Part shown: positions 51,647-59,620 of the stretch, in pieces
Layout: every line of letters starts with the position of its first letter
How positions within the stretch are numbered: position 1 is the first letter of the stretch
DNA from: Ktedonobacteraceae bacterium
GTDB lineage: Bacteria > Chloroflexota > Ktedonobacteria > Ktedonobacterales > Ktedonobacteraceae
Reading direction: 5' to 3'
DNA length: 64,000 bases
Assembly: GCA_035653615.1 (NCBI GenBank)
Contig: DASRBN010000025.1
Span: 1 to 64,000, forward strand
Made by a program: the position numbers and the translations under genes
Notes under the pieces: model-generated
Databases searched by the model: none
Seen by the model: only the letters and a program-made list of their open reading frames with translations
What the model was told of the DNA's origin: nothing

Positions 51647-52540
51647 TCATGAAATCAGCGATATATTTGAGGTGCGCTGTTCGCGCATAAGCCAGACGTA
51701 GCCATCCTCCAGGCTTGGCTCTACCGGTATTGCTCCCGCACGCGGAGAAAGCTCGCCGACGACACGATATTGAATAGTGCTGCCCATATTGAGGGTGGAA
51801 ACAACGGTGAAGTTTCCTTCCGGCTTGATGCCTTGCGTGGTGATAATCCAGACCTTACCGCGTGTTTCCCCAACCAGTTCTGCCGTCGTACCCTGAAAAA
51901 CTACCTTGCCGCTCTTCATAATGGCGAGGTTGCGGCAGGTCTGCGCGATATCCTCGACGATGTGTGTTGAAAGTAGTACGGTACGATCTCCACCCAGTTC
52001 CGAAAGCAGGTTGCGGAAACGAATGCGCTCCTCGGGATCGAGTCCCGCGGTTGGCTCATCGACGATCAAGAGTTTGGGATCATTGAGCAGCGCCTGCGCA
52101 ATTCCGATGCGGCGTTTCATGCCGCCGGAATAGGTTTTGAGCTTGCGATTGGCAACGTTAGAAAGCGAGACAAGTTCAAGCAGCTCTTCGACACGCTGGC
52201 GGCGAATCCCGCGATTGTCCATCCCCTTGAGAATGCCCACGTAGTCGAGAAATTCGCGGGCGCTCAGGTCCGGGTACATGCCGAGGTCCTGGGGCAGATA
52301 GCCCAGCATGCGTTTGACCGCGGTGCGCCCGCGCTCGGTGCTGATATCGTATTCACCAATCTGGACGCTGCCAGCGGTTGGGCGTAGGATACCGGCCAGG
52401 ATGCGCATCAATGTTGTTTTGCCCGCGCCATTTGGACCCAGAAGTCCGAACATGCCGCCTGGAATGGTCATATCTATTGCATTAAGGGCCTGGACTCCGC
52501 CACGGTAAACTTTGCTCAAATTATTGATTTCGATGTTCAT
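51647..52540 (-). CDS. ABC transporter ATP-binding protein (ABC-2 type exporter)
   Basis: A protein of 297 residues. Walker A GLLGPNGAGKTTLMRIL (about residue 33), Q-loop YLPQDLGMYPDLSAREFLDY, signature YSGGMKRRIGIAQALL and Walker B LLIVDEPTAGLDPEERIRF are all intact; the switch His is in LLSTHIVEDIAQ. The 70-residue C-terminal extension is typical of DrrA/BcrA-like exporters. It follows two permease genes in the same operon. Substrate not predictable; the sigma/anti-sigma head of the operon suggests drug, lipid or envelope stress export. Confidence 0.95.
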   Translation of the reverse strand: MNIEINNLSKVYRGGVQALNAIDMTIPGGMFGLLGPNGAGKTTLMRILAGILRPTAGSVQIGEYDISTERGRTAVKRMLGYLPQDLGMYPDLSAREFLDYVGILKGMDNRGIRRQRVEELLELVSLSNVANRKLKTYSGGMKRRIGIAQALLNDPKLLIVDEPTAGLDPEERIRFRNLLSELGGDRTVLLSTHIVEDIAQTCRNLAIMKSGKVVFQGTTAELVGETRGKVWIITTQGIKPEGNFTVVSTLNMGSTIQYRVVGELSPRAGAIPVEPSLEDGYVWLMREQRTSNISLIS

Positions 52541-52597
52541 AATGAAAAATCCTCCTTAAATCGTGTCACATTAAAGATTTTCTCCGTCTAAAAATCG

Positions 52598-53371
52598 TCA
52601 TTGTCGCGCCTGCTCCCATCTCATCAACCACCAGAGTACAACCATTACGAGCAGTGCGATACCGAGTAGAAGCGAGAGGCTTTCCACCCCCTGCGTAATT
52701 GTAGCATTCTGGATGAGTTGATCGTTATCCCCAAAGAAGGCGGATGCCATGTATCCTCCCACCGGCGTCAAAAGGGTTCCACTTAACGTAGGAATACCAC
52801 TTCCTGGATTCAGGATGTTACCCCAGAACCAGTAGCCGACGAAGAGAAACTGGTAGAGCGGTACCCAGAGCAGGAACGGGCAGGCTATCGAAAATGCGCT
52901 GACAAACAGTATTCCGGGCAATATGATTGTCGCGAAGGCTTCAAGGGCATAGGGTATCGTTAACAAGTTATGGGTCTGATAGAGAATTGAGCCTGCGCCA
53001 ATACTGAAGAACAAGAAAATGGGTATGAGAGTAGCAAGCGTACTACCGGCATATTTCCCGGCCAGGCGTATGCTTAAAGCGCCTGGCGCAGAGGTAAAGA
53101 GTTCGTCGACTCGCGTCTTGCGGTCTCGTGCCAGGCGGTCGGCTAATAGGACTCCTGCCGCGATGGGCAGCAGAAAATTCAAGCTGCGAGCCCACTCGGC
53201 GACGAGGGGGAGCAGCGGCTGGTTCAGTGCGAAGACCAGAAGGAAACGGAATCCACCGCGCAGTAACAGCAATGCCGCGATGCCAAAAAACGTTATCCAG
53301 AGCGCAAGCCGCCGGAACTGCATGCGAAACTCATAGCTAAAAATGCCGGAGAATAGTGCTAACTGGTTCAT
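52598..53371 (-). CDS. ABC-2 type permease, subunit 1
   Basis: A protein of 257 residues with six predicted membrane segments and the loop DRKTRVDELFTSAPGALSIR after helix 2, the amphipathic region that in ABC-2 permeases contacts the ATPase. The last part carries LSLLLGIALLVMVVLWWLMRW. It starts 2 bp after the preceding permease gene. Loop composition resembles the ELxLTxP loop of the anti-sigma and the other permease. Confidence 0.85.
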   Translation of the reverse strand: MNQLALFSGIFSYEFRMQFRRLALWITFFGIAALLLLRGGFRFLLVFALNQPLLPLVAEWARSLNFLLPIAAGVLLADRLARDRKTRVDELFTSAPGALSIRLAGKYAGSTLATLIPIFLFFSIGAGSILYQTHNLLTIPYALEAFATIILPGILFVSAFSIACPFLLWVPLYQFLFVGYWFWGNILNPGSGIPTLSGTLLTPVGGYMASAFFGDNDQLIQNATITQGVESLSLLLGIALLVMVVLWWLMRWEQARQ

Positions 53372-53373
53372 GA

Positions 53374-54108
53374 TTATTCCTCACTCGCTGTTTTCAGTAA
53401 ACTCTCGGGATTGCGCAGCAGCAGCCAGCTGATACACAGAACTGCGAGCGCAGTTCCAATTAACTCCAGGCGGGTTGTCAACCAGATGTTGAAATAGGCC
53501 TGGGGAATGATTCCCACCAGCGGTATCAGCGTTGTTGGGAAGAGAAATACCGGGTGCAGCCAGTTGGTAGCGGCAATATAATCTTTGAAGATGATTTCAA
53601 AAATCCAGATGCCGCCTATCAATGCGCTGCTGGCCGGACGACTGCGCAACAGCAAAGCCAGGCATATTCCGATACTGATCAGCCAGAGCATGGGCGCAAG
53701 CCAGGTGAGTACCTGCGTGAGCAACTGCAAAATCACCGGTTCTGATGGTGACGATAGCGGTATGAACTTGAGATTGAGTGTGTAGAAGATGATGCCCGAA
53801 AGCAAGGCTATGCATGCGGTCCAGCCAAAGATAATGAGAAACCGGCGCAAAACTGTTCTATCGTACTTTTTAGGCATGGTAAGCTGTAATTCTATGGCAT
53901 TATCCTGGCTGGTGATCGTTGCTACAACTATACCCGCCGCCAGGGGTATGATTATTTCGAGGCTTGCCGACAATGTACGGGATGGGTCTACCGCTCTGGC
54001 GTGCAGGAACACTGCTATGAGGGCAAAGCCAAGCATCACCAGAATGGGGGTCAGGATGACCCGCTTACCCATCAGTTTTAATTCATAAGACAATCGATCA
54101 AGATACAT
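53374..54108 (-). CDS. ABC-2 type permease, subunit 2
   Basis: A protein of 244 residues with about six hydrophobic segments. A GGAGG 4 nt before ATG 54108 fixes the start, although the frame is open further up. The loop TSQDNAIELQLTMPKKYDRTV after helix 2 parallels DAGFELTLSTPTSIRIV in the anti-sigma protein, pointing to a common ancestor. Terminates one codon before the other permease starts. Expected to form the membrane channel with it. Confidence 0.85.
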   Translation of the reverse strand: MYLDRLSYELKLMGKRVILTPILVMLGFALIAVFLHARAVDPSRTLSASLEIIIPLAAGIVVATITSQDNAIELQLTMPKKYDRTVLRRFLIIFGWTACIALLSGIIFYTLNLKFIPLSSPSEPVILQLLTQVLTWLAPMLWLISIGICLALLLRSRPASSALIGGIWIFEIIFKDYIAATNWLHPVFLFPTTLIPLVGIIPQAYFNIWLTTRLELIGTALAVLCISWLLLRNPESLLKTASEE

Positions 54109-54236
54109 TTTGCCTCCATCTATGTAAATTCGTATGTGATTTTTGATGCTCAATTCTTTTCGAGCACGGCTCGTACTTTGCGCTGATCTGATGAGCAGTA
54201 GTATCTGGTCCCTCGTCCCTGGGCGAACTATTGCTA

Positions 54237-55160
54237 CTAACCCGATAATCTTGGTTGGCGCGGCGCATAGAGTATGGCAAACACAAAGAAGAGTACAGCC
54301 AGCAACAAGATGACGGGATTGGTTTGCCACAGGTTGGGGTGGGCGAGTTGCAGTCCTAGCAAGCCCTGCTCGATATTTGTGGGCAAGGCCTGTGTTGCCT
54401 CCAGAATAAGTGAGAACAGCAGGCCGATGACAGACCCAACCATCATTGAGAGCACCAGGCTGATGGAAGCCAGGAGCAGCATTGGCCCCAGCCAGAGTTG
54501 AATGATTTCCCAGGGGCCACCACCATAAGAAAGGGCCAGGATAGTTGATGCAAGCGCGGAGAGCAGTAAGTCATAGCCAACAACCAGGATCATGCGGCAG
54601 ATCATCACGATGCGAATAGATGTTGGAGTCGAGAGCGTCAATTCAAAGCCAGCATCATTTTCCGCTCCATAGATAAAGGCAACGCCAGATGCACCGATTA
54701 CAGAGGCGAAGAGCGCCAGCAATAATTGGGCCTCGTGTATATGGTTGTGATTGCCTGCAGTGGCGGCGAATATCAGGATGCAGCCAAAAGCCATTACCAT
54801 GGCCGAGACGATCCAGATGCTTTTATGAATGATGCCGATCTGTTTCCTGAAGACGAGCCAGAGGTGAGCCATCAGGTAACCAGGTAACCATCTCCGTGTT
54901 ACGACTTCTGGAGCCGGCGATGTATCAATTCTTGTCCAGACCTGATCCAAGATTTGTGCGGAAGGAAGCGGCGCGGATACCATAGCCAATTGAGCCGCGT
55001 CGCGGATTGCCTCCCAGCTTGCCAGTTCGAGCCGACATGCTTCGCACTCCGGTAAGTGGTCGCGTACAAGAATGGCGCTTGCCGCATCAAGGTTGCCACT
55101 AATATATGCTGGCAGCAGATCGACTACATGTTCGCGATCCTGTGGAAACTGGAACATCAT
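54237..55160 (-). CDS. Zinc-finger anti-sigma factor fused to an ABC-2 permease-like membrane domain
   Basis: A protein of 307 residues. Residues 1-75 form a zf-HC2 anti-sigma domain, with VVDLLPAYISGNLDA and the H-x3-C-x2-C zinc motif in RDHLPECEACRLELASWE. The rest has five or six membrane segments and a loop DAGFELTLSTPTSIRIVMIC shared with the neighbouring permeases. Its ATG overlaps the sigma stop by 4 bp (ATGA), so the pair is co-translated at matched amounts. It should hold the ECF sigma at the membrane; the permease-like half may sense the transported compound. Confidence 0.88.
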   Translation of the reverse strand: MMFQFPQDREHVVDLLPAYISGNLDAASAILVRDHLPECEACRLELASWEAIRDAAQLAMVSAPLPSAQILDQVWTRIDTSPAPEVVTRRWLPGYLMAHLWLVFRKQIGIIHKSIWIVSAMVMAFGCILIFAATAGNHNHIHEAQLLLALFASVIGASGVAFIYGAENDAGFELTLSTPTSIRIVMICRMILVVGYDLLLSALASTILALSYGGGPWEIIQLWLGPMLLLASISLVLSMMVGSVIGLLFSLILEATQALPTNIEQGLLGLQLAHPNLWQTNPVILLLAVLFFVFAILYAPRQPRLSG

Positions 55161-55726
55161 TTTTTCAACTCCTCTCTCGCGTCGAGTAGTGACCGCAGCG
55201 CGCGCCTGGCATTACTCAGGCGGCTCTTGACTGTGCCGACCGGTACTCCTAGAATAGTGGCCGCCTCCGCATAAGACAGTTCGTGTACGAAAATCAGCGC
55301 CAGGATTTCGCGATGGACTGGAGCAAGCTGCTTGAAAGCCGCGGCCAGTTCTTCGCGAGCGATAGTAGCGAGCGTAAAATCTCCCGATTCCGGTTCGATA
55401 TCCGCCATTGTTTCCATCTCTGACTCGTAGGTAAGCGGGATTTTGCGCTGGCGCAGTGTGTTATGCGCCTGCCGGCGAGCAATGCCGATCAGCCACGTCT
55501 GCACGCTTGATCTCTCTTCAAAGCTGTGCGCGCTTTTCCAGATGGCCACCAGTGTGTCCTGGAGCAACTCTTCCGCCAGCCCATAATCGGGTGTGAGTTG
55601 CAGCAAATAATTGAAGAGAGGACGCTGGTAGCGCGTATAAAGCTCCGAGAGCGCTTGCCTGCTACCTGCTGCGATATCCCTCAAGAGTTGTCTATCATCG
55701 GCGACTGGCTGCATGCTCATATCCAT
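55157..55726 (-). CDS. ECF RNA polymerase sigma factor
   Basis: A protein of 189 residues. Region 2 has ELYTRYQRPLFNYLLQLTPD, the ELLQDTLVAIWKSAHSFEE segment and WLIGIARRQAHNTLR; region 4 has LAPVHREILALIFVHELSYA and GVPVGTVKSRLSNARRALR. Both regions are complete and the linker is short. ATG 55726 gives the usual N-terminus; the frame is open to 55759. It is the first gene of a tightly spaced operon with its anti-sigma, two permeases and an ATPase, and probably drives that operon; the promoter signature was not identified. Confidence 0.93.
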   Translation of the reverse strand: MDMSMQPVADDRQLLRDIAAGSRQALSELYTRYQRPLFNYLLQLTPDYGLAEELLQDTLVAIWKSAHSFEERSSVQTWLIGIARRQAHNTLRQRKIPLTYESEMETMADIEPESGDFTLATIAREELAAAFKQLAPVHREILALIFVHELSYAEAATILGVPVGTVKSRLSNARRALRSLLDAREELKK

Positions 55727-55916
55727 CCAGTCGGTCTCTTGTACGGTAGTGTGAAACACGTCGCGTCGCTTTCTGTATCGATCTCATTGTCCCCTACTTT
55801 TTTCTTCTATGGTATTAGTAGCAATTCGCGGCCAGAGAGTTCACAGGGATTACGCTTCATGTATGGGGAAAGTTGGAATGGGTGAAAAAAGGTTGCCGAA
55901 TTGAGCAAGCGGAGAA

Positions 55917-55955
55917 AGAGAACGCTCATTAGAGCGTGTGAAAAGAGCGTTCTCT
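55917..55955 (-). terminator. Intrinsic terminator of the EPS-side gene
   Basis: AGAGAACGCTC and GAGCGTTCTCT form a perfect 11-bp stem with a 17-base loop; on the minus strand it is followed by TTCTCC. Same arms as the terminator at 36324-36362. It ends the minus-strand exopolysaccharide transcript. Confidence 0.65.
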
Positions 55956-55974
55956 ATTCCCTCGTATGTTTATA

Positions 55975-56643
55975 TTAGCTATTACAGGTGGGTAGACCCG
56001 GTGCCAGGTTATTGCCGCCGCCGTTAATGCCACCATAGTAGGTGATGTACCAGTTCCCGTAGTTGTCTTTGTGTAGCGTCAAGTGTAGCTGGTAGGACTT
56101 GCCTTTTGAACGTGTGACGGTGTAGGTGAAACTCTGCGTAAGATTGTCCGGCGACGTTGTCGCGCTGCCATTTACTTCTGAGTATGTTGTCACAGCGCCA
56201 TAACAGGTATCTTCTTGTTTAGCTTGAGCAACAAAATCATCAGGTGCTATCTGTAGTGTGATAGTGGCGTCAAGATCTTTGTATGCCTGGTTGTAGTCCT
56301 GGGTGGCAAGGCTGTTGAGAAAATCAGAAGCCGTACTCGCGGCTCCTGAACTGACCCCTATGCTCGTAAAATAGAAAACAGCCGCAGCGCCAATGATCGC
56401 TGCCAGCACTCCACATATAACAAATACCAGCAAAAGTACGAGCAGGCGTCGCCCTCTTTTGGGACGCGGGGTTTCACGCTGCGGTCTGCCCACACGAGGT
56501 GTCCGGGGCGGACGGTCTACACGGGGCATGTTGGAAGGGCGACGAGGAATGGCTCGTTGCTTACCGGTTCCATTTGTCGCGGCAAGCGGTCCGCTAGAAA
56601 ATCGATCCCAGGAGTCATTGCCCTGACTCTCTCGGCCTGGCAT
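55975..56643 (-). CDS. Single-pass membrane protein with basic N-tail and NTF2-like extracytoplasmic domain
   Basis: A protein of 222 residues. A cytoplasmic tail of 65 residues is rich in Arg and Pro (RPPRTPRVGRPQRETPRPKR), followed by a membrane helix (about 67-92) and a small outer domain with LNSLATQDYNQAYKDLDATI and a beta-sheet containing YQLHLTLHKDNYGNWYITYY. The fold pattern is like DUF4878/NTF2-type lipoproteins. Located 17 bp after the CpsD-like gene in the same direction, so it may belong to the exopolysaccharide operon. No catalytic motif seen. Confidence 0.7.
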   Translation of the reverse strand: MPGRESQGNDSWDRFSSGPLAATNGTGKQRAIPRRPSNMPRVDRPPRTPRVGRPQRETPRPKRGRRLLVLLLVFVICGVLAAIIGAAAVFYFTSIGVSSGAASTASDFLNSLATQDYNQAYKDLDATITLQIAPDDFVAQAKQEDTCYGAVTTYSEVNGSATTSPDNLTQSFTYTVTRSKGKSYQLHLTLHKDNYGNWYITYYGGINGGGNNLAPGLPTCNS

Positions 56644-56660
56644 ATTCTAACCCTCTCCTT

Positions 56661-57395
56661 TTATGGTTTCAGCATGACGATTCCAGACAGCCTGGCCTGG
56701 GCTTGCTGGAGTTGCTCCTGTGCCTGTTTTGCCTGAGCGCGAGTTGTGTTACCGATTACAATTGTCAACAAAGTCTGTTCGACGAGTGCCCCGATTAATG
56801 AGGCATCAGCGCCGGCTAGTACTGGCGCGCTATGAAAAATAACGATGCCTGGCCGGCTTTCTTCCGTTTCCCTGGCCAGAACGTTGCAAACACATAATAC
56901 TACATCCTGGAGTCTCGGCGAAAGTAGGAGCGACGAACCTTTTTCAGTTGATGTGCCCGCTCCGATAAGCTTCAAGCCAGACACGTATGTTGTTTGCAAA
57001 CAGGCGCTGATTCGCTCGGCAGTGACCGGTTCGTCTTCTTGTAATAAATCGCTCAATCCGGAATGCTGCCCGAGTCCGAAGCGCTTTTCCAGTTGTGGTC
57101 TCCGCACATCGGTATCCACCAGGATGGTTGGAGTGCCACTTTGAGCGGCGACAATTGCCAGGTTTGCGGCTACTGAAGCCTGCTCGCTGTAATTTGAGGG
57201 TGTGGCGATCAGTAATGTATGCACATTGCGAACAAGGAACTGTTCTGTCTTTTCGTTATTCCAGTGAAAGCGAATATTCGCGAACAGTGTATGAAAAGCT
57301 TCACTATAAGCAGTATTTGTATCATAATCTGTGAGCAGCGCGTGCTGTTCTTTTGCATTATTCCCCACGAGGCAAAGTCCTCCATTGTAGTTCAT
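56661..57395 (-). CDS. CpsD/Wzc-like ATPase with degenerate P-loop
   Basis: A protein of 244 residues. It aligns with the cytoplasmic BY-kinase domain: FHTLFANIRFHW, strand 1 LLIATPSNYSEQASVAANLA, the Walker A' block PTILVDTDVRRPQLEKRFGL and SGLSDLLQE. In active members the loop after strand 1 reads GxGKS/T; here it is SNYSEQAS with no lysine, so ATP hydrolysis or autophosphorylation is unlikely. It has no C-terminal tyrosine cluster. ATG 57395 is preferred because everything upstream in the open frame is translated dispersed repeat. It sits next to a Wzz-like gene, its normal partner. Confidence 0.8.
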   Translation of the reverse strand: MNYNGGLCLVGNNAKEQHALLTDYDTNTAYSEAFHTLFANIRFHWNNEKTEQFLVRNVHTLLIATPSNYSEQASVAANLAIVAAQSGTPTILVDTDVRRPQLEKRFGLGQHSGLSDLLQEDEPVTAERISACLQTTYVSGLKLIGAGTSTEKGSSLLLSPRLQDVVLCVCNVLARETEESRPGIVIFHSAPVLAGADASLIGALVEQTLLTIVIGNTTRAQAKQAQEQLQQAQARLSGIVMLKP

Positions 57396-57398
57396 TTC

Positions 57399-57501
57399 TG
57401 TAGGGACAGCGGCTTGTCTATCCAGGTTTCGCCTGTAGGGACAGCGGCTTGTCCCTGTGCCCGTATCCCGACCAGGACAGGAGCGCGGCACTGTCCCTAC
57501 A
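57399..57501. repeat. Short MITE-like repeat at the start of the CpsD-like gene
   Basis: TGTAGGGACAG occurs at 57399-57409 and 57434-57444, and its reverse complement CTGTCCCTACA ends the unit at 57491-57501. The right 30 bases match 2051-2080 in the PKS gene at 26 positions. The element lies 3 bp upstream of the chosen ATG and replaces the expected ribosome site. Confidence 0.65.
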
Positions 57502-57545
57502 GGATGACCCACTAGAAATCATCAGGATGAATATTCCGGCGGTGT

Positions 57546-58322
57546 TTATCGCTTCGTAACGGAGCGTCCCGGTGTTGGGGCGCGCGGCACTTCGGCAAAA
57601 ACAGGTAGTTCAAGCAGGTGTGCCACCTCATCTTTAGTGCGAATACGATCATCAAGATAATCGAGCAGGAAAGCCAGCGCGATACCAACAATCAAAGCTA
57701 CCAGCACCAGTAGTATCAGCAGCGTCACCCTGTTTGCAGATGTTCCTGGAACGGTGGCCGGGTCTGTTGCATGACTGACGATGTAAGCAGTAGCTGGTGG
57801 CTGGGCGGAATCCCCGGCAAGGTACACGCCGATTCTGGAGGCGCTCACTTCACCGACCGCGTTCGCTATAGCCCACGCGCCCGGTAATGTACTCCATGTT
57901 GCGGTGACAGTTACCAGGCTATGAACGCGTACTGCGTTCAATGCTCCTCCAATAGCTCCAGCGTTTTGCCAATCGCCAAGGTCGGGATTGTTGCCATAGC
58001 GCTGCGTGATCTCGGCCATGTCCTGCCCAATCTGGTTAGAAACATCCGTATCAAATTCATGTGAGGTCAGAATGGGGCCGGTAGCGAGTGAATCGGCCAG
58101 ATTCTCCGAAACGACGTCAATGCTTTCAGCGTTATTATTGTTATTCTGCGTATTTTGCAGGCCGATTTGCAGCGTGATACTCGAGCTATATGCTTTCAAA
58201 GCTCCTGGAGTTTTTCTCAGGTGATAGTATTGGTAAGCGGCGAATAATCCGACCACTATTACGATCAGCGCTACCAGCCAGATGCGCCGCCAGATTATCG
58301 TCCAGTAGGTCCGTAATTCCAC
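57546..58322 (-). CDS. Wzz-like polysaccharide chain-length/co-polymerase protein
   Basis: A protein of 258 residues. It begins ELRTYWTIIWRRIWLVALIV with the first membrane segment and ends with a second one (about 206-228, LILLVLVALIVGIALAFLL) followed by DYLDDRIRTKDEVAHLLELP, the conserved cytoplasmic ending of Wzz/CapA proteins. The extracytoplasmic part is helical and has an Asn run (QNNNNN). It controls chain length of exported polysaccharides with a CpsD-type partner, which follows immediately. Confidence 0.9.
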   Translation of the reverse strand: MELRTYWTIIWRRIWLVALIVIVVGLFAAYQYYHLRKTPGALKAYSSSITLQIGLQNTQNNNNNAESIDVVSENLADSLATGPILTSHEFDTDVSNQIGQDMAEITQRYGNNPDLGDWQNAGAIGGALNAVRVHSLVTVTATWSTLPGAWAIANAVGEVSASRIGVYLAGDSAQPPATAYIVSHATDPATVPGTSANRVTLLILLVLVALIVGIALAFLLDYLDDRIRTKDEVAHLLELPVFAEVPRAPTPGRSVTKR

Positions 58323-58350
58323 AGTCTCTCCTGCTCTTTCGTCTGTATTT

Positions 58351-59487
58351 TCATCGTACCAGTTCGTTGGTTGGAGTGCGCAGTGATGTCGGCTTTCCCT
58401 CGCTCATTTTCGCTTCAATGAACTGAAGGATGCGGCGATGGAAGCGCGGCTTATCAAATTCGAGCGCATGATTACGAATGGTCTGTGGATCAAATTGTCG
58501 TTCGTCGAATGAAGAGAGGGCGCTTGCCAGGCTCTCTACGGTTTGTTCATCGAAGAATGTGCCGGTCACCCCATCGATGATCGAAGCCAGAGCGCCGCCA
58601 GCGCCATAAGCGATGACGGGCCGACCGGAAGCTTGCGCCTCTAATGGCGTGATCCCAAAGTCCTCTTCTCCCGGTAGGAGAAGCGCGCGACAGCGCGCGT
58701 AGTAGTGCAACACCTCTGCATCTGAGAGGCTGCCCAGGAAACGAATCGTGGGTCCTGCCATTCTCTTCAAGCGGGGTTCATCACGTCCTTTGCCGATGAT
58801 CACCAGTGGCAATTGTAGCTGATTGCATGCTTGAATTGCAAGGTCGATACGCTTGTAGGGCATGAAGCGGCTGACGATCAGGAAGTAATCTTCCGGCTGT
58901 ATCGTGGGGTCGAAGATAAATCTGCTCACCTCTACAGGGGGCGGAATAACGACTGCATCGCGCCGGTAGTACTTTGCGATGCGTTGTGCCACGGCGGGCG
59001 AGTTGGCAATAAAATGATCGACCCGCATCGAGCTGGCCTGATCCCAGACACGCATGCTGGTAATGAGGAATGGCAAGATACTGCGTGCCACTTTGCCCAA
59101 TTGTTCCCGTTCGATATATTCATCGTAATTCCAGCACCAGCGCATGGGTGTATGACAGTAGCAGATATGTATGGTTTCCGGTTTGGTAATCACCCCTTTA
59201 CCGAAGGCGCTTGAACTGCTCAAGACGAGATCATAGCCGCGCAGGTCGAGTCGCTCCATGGCGAAAGGATAAAAAGGTAAGAACGGCTGGTGGTGCTTTT
59301 TGACCAGCGGCATCTTTTGCATAAAAGAGGTGCGTATATCTATTTTCTGGAAAGCCGGATCGACCCGCCGGGGATCATAAATCGACGTGTAAAGGGGCGC
59401 ATTCGGAAATAACTCGTGAAAAGCCAGAACAACGCGTTCAGCACCGCCCATCTGATTTAAATAATCATGCACCAGGGCTACTTTCAT
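58351..59487 (-). CDS. GT4 glycosyltransferase of the EPS cluster
   Basis: A protein of 378 residues. GT-B fold with an N-terminal VALVHDYLNQMGGAERVVLA and SSSSAFGKGV, ICYCHTPMRWCWNYDEYI, as in WbaZ-type mannosyltransferases. The donor site has IVSRFMPYKRIDLAIQACNQ and GEEDFGITPLEAQASG with the ExxFGxxxxE-like pattern. ATG 59487 follows GAGTGAG. It is followed by Wzz and CpsD-like genes and preceded by a dispersed repeat; the donor is probably GDP-mannose or a similar sugar, inferred from the family. Confidence 0.9.
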   Translation of the reverse strand: MKVALVHDYLNQMGGAERVVLAFHELFPNAPLYTSIYDPRRVDPAFQKIDIRTSFMQKMPLVKKHHQPFLPFYPFAMERLDLRGYDLVLSSSSAFGKGVITKPETIHICYCHTPMRWCWNYDEYIEREQLGKVARSILPFLITSMRVWDQASSMRVDHFIANSPAVAQRIAKYYRRDAVVIPPPVEVSRFIFDPTIQPEDYFLIVSRFMPYKRIDLAIQACNQLQLPLVIIGKGRDEPRLKRMAGPTIRFLGSLSDAEVLHYYARCRALLLPGEEDFGITPLEAQASGRPVIAYGAGGALASIIDGVTGTFFDEQTVESLASALSSFDERQFDPQTIRNHALEFDKPRFHRRILQFIEAKMSEGKPTSLRTPTNELVR

Positions 59488-59568
59488 TTTACTCACTCAT
59501 GTCTTATTTTTATGCACTTGAACAAGTTACACTGTATTATGCGGCTTAACAAAATAAACCAGCAACAG

Positions 59569-59620
59569 CGCGATGAATCGGCCCCGCATCCATTGCCGGA
59601 ATACGTTGGTAAAAACCATT
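59569..59620. repeat. Dispersed repeat, third copy of the 4.4-kb family
   Basis: Matches the reverse complement of 4443-4490 over about 50 bases (shared ATCGGCCCCGC, TTGCCGGAA, ACGTTG and AACCAT blocks). It runs to the stop codon of the sugar-phosphate transferase gene, in the 130-bp gap before the GT4 gene. Confidence 0.65.

Noticed and set aside
57396-57512. Upstream extension of the CpsD-like protein
   Set aside because: The 39 extra codons are translated repeat sequence and not family-like; the start was moved to 57395.
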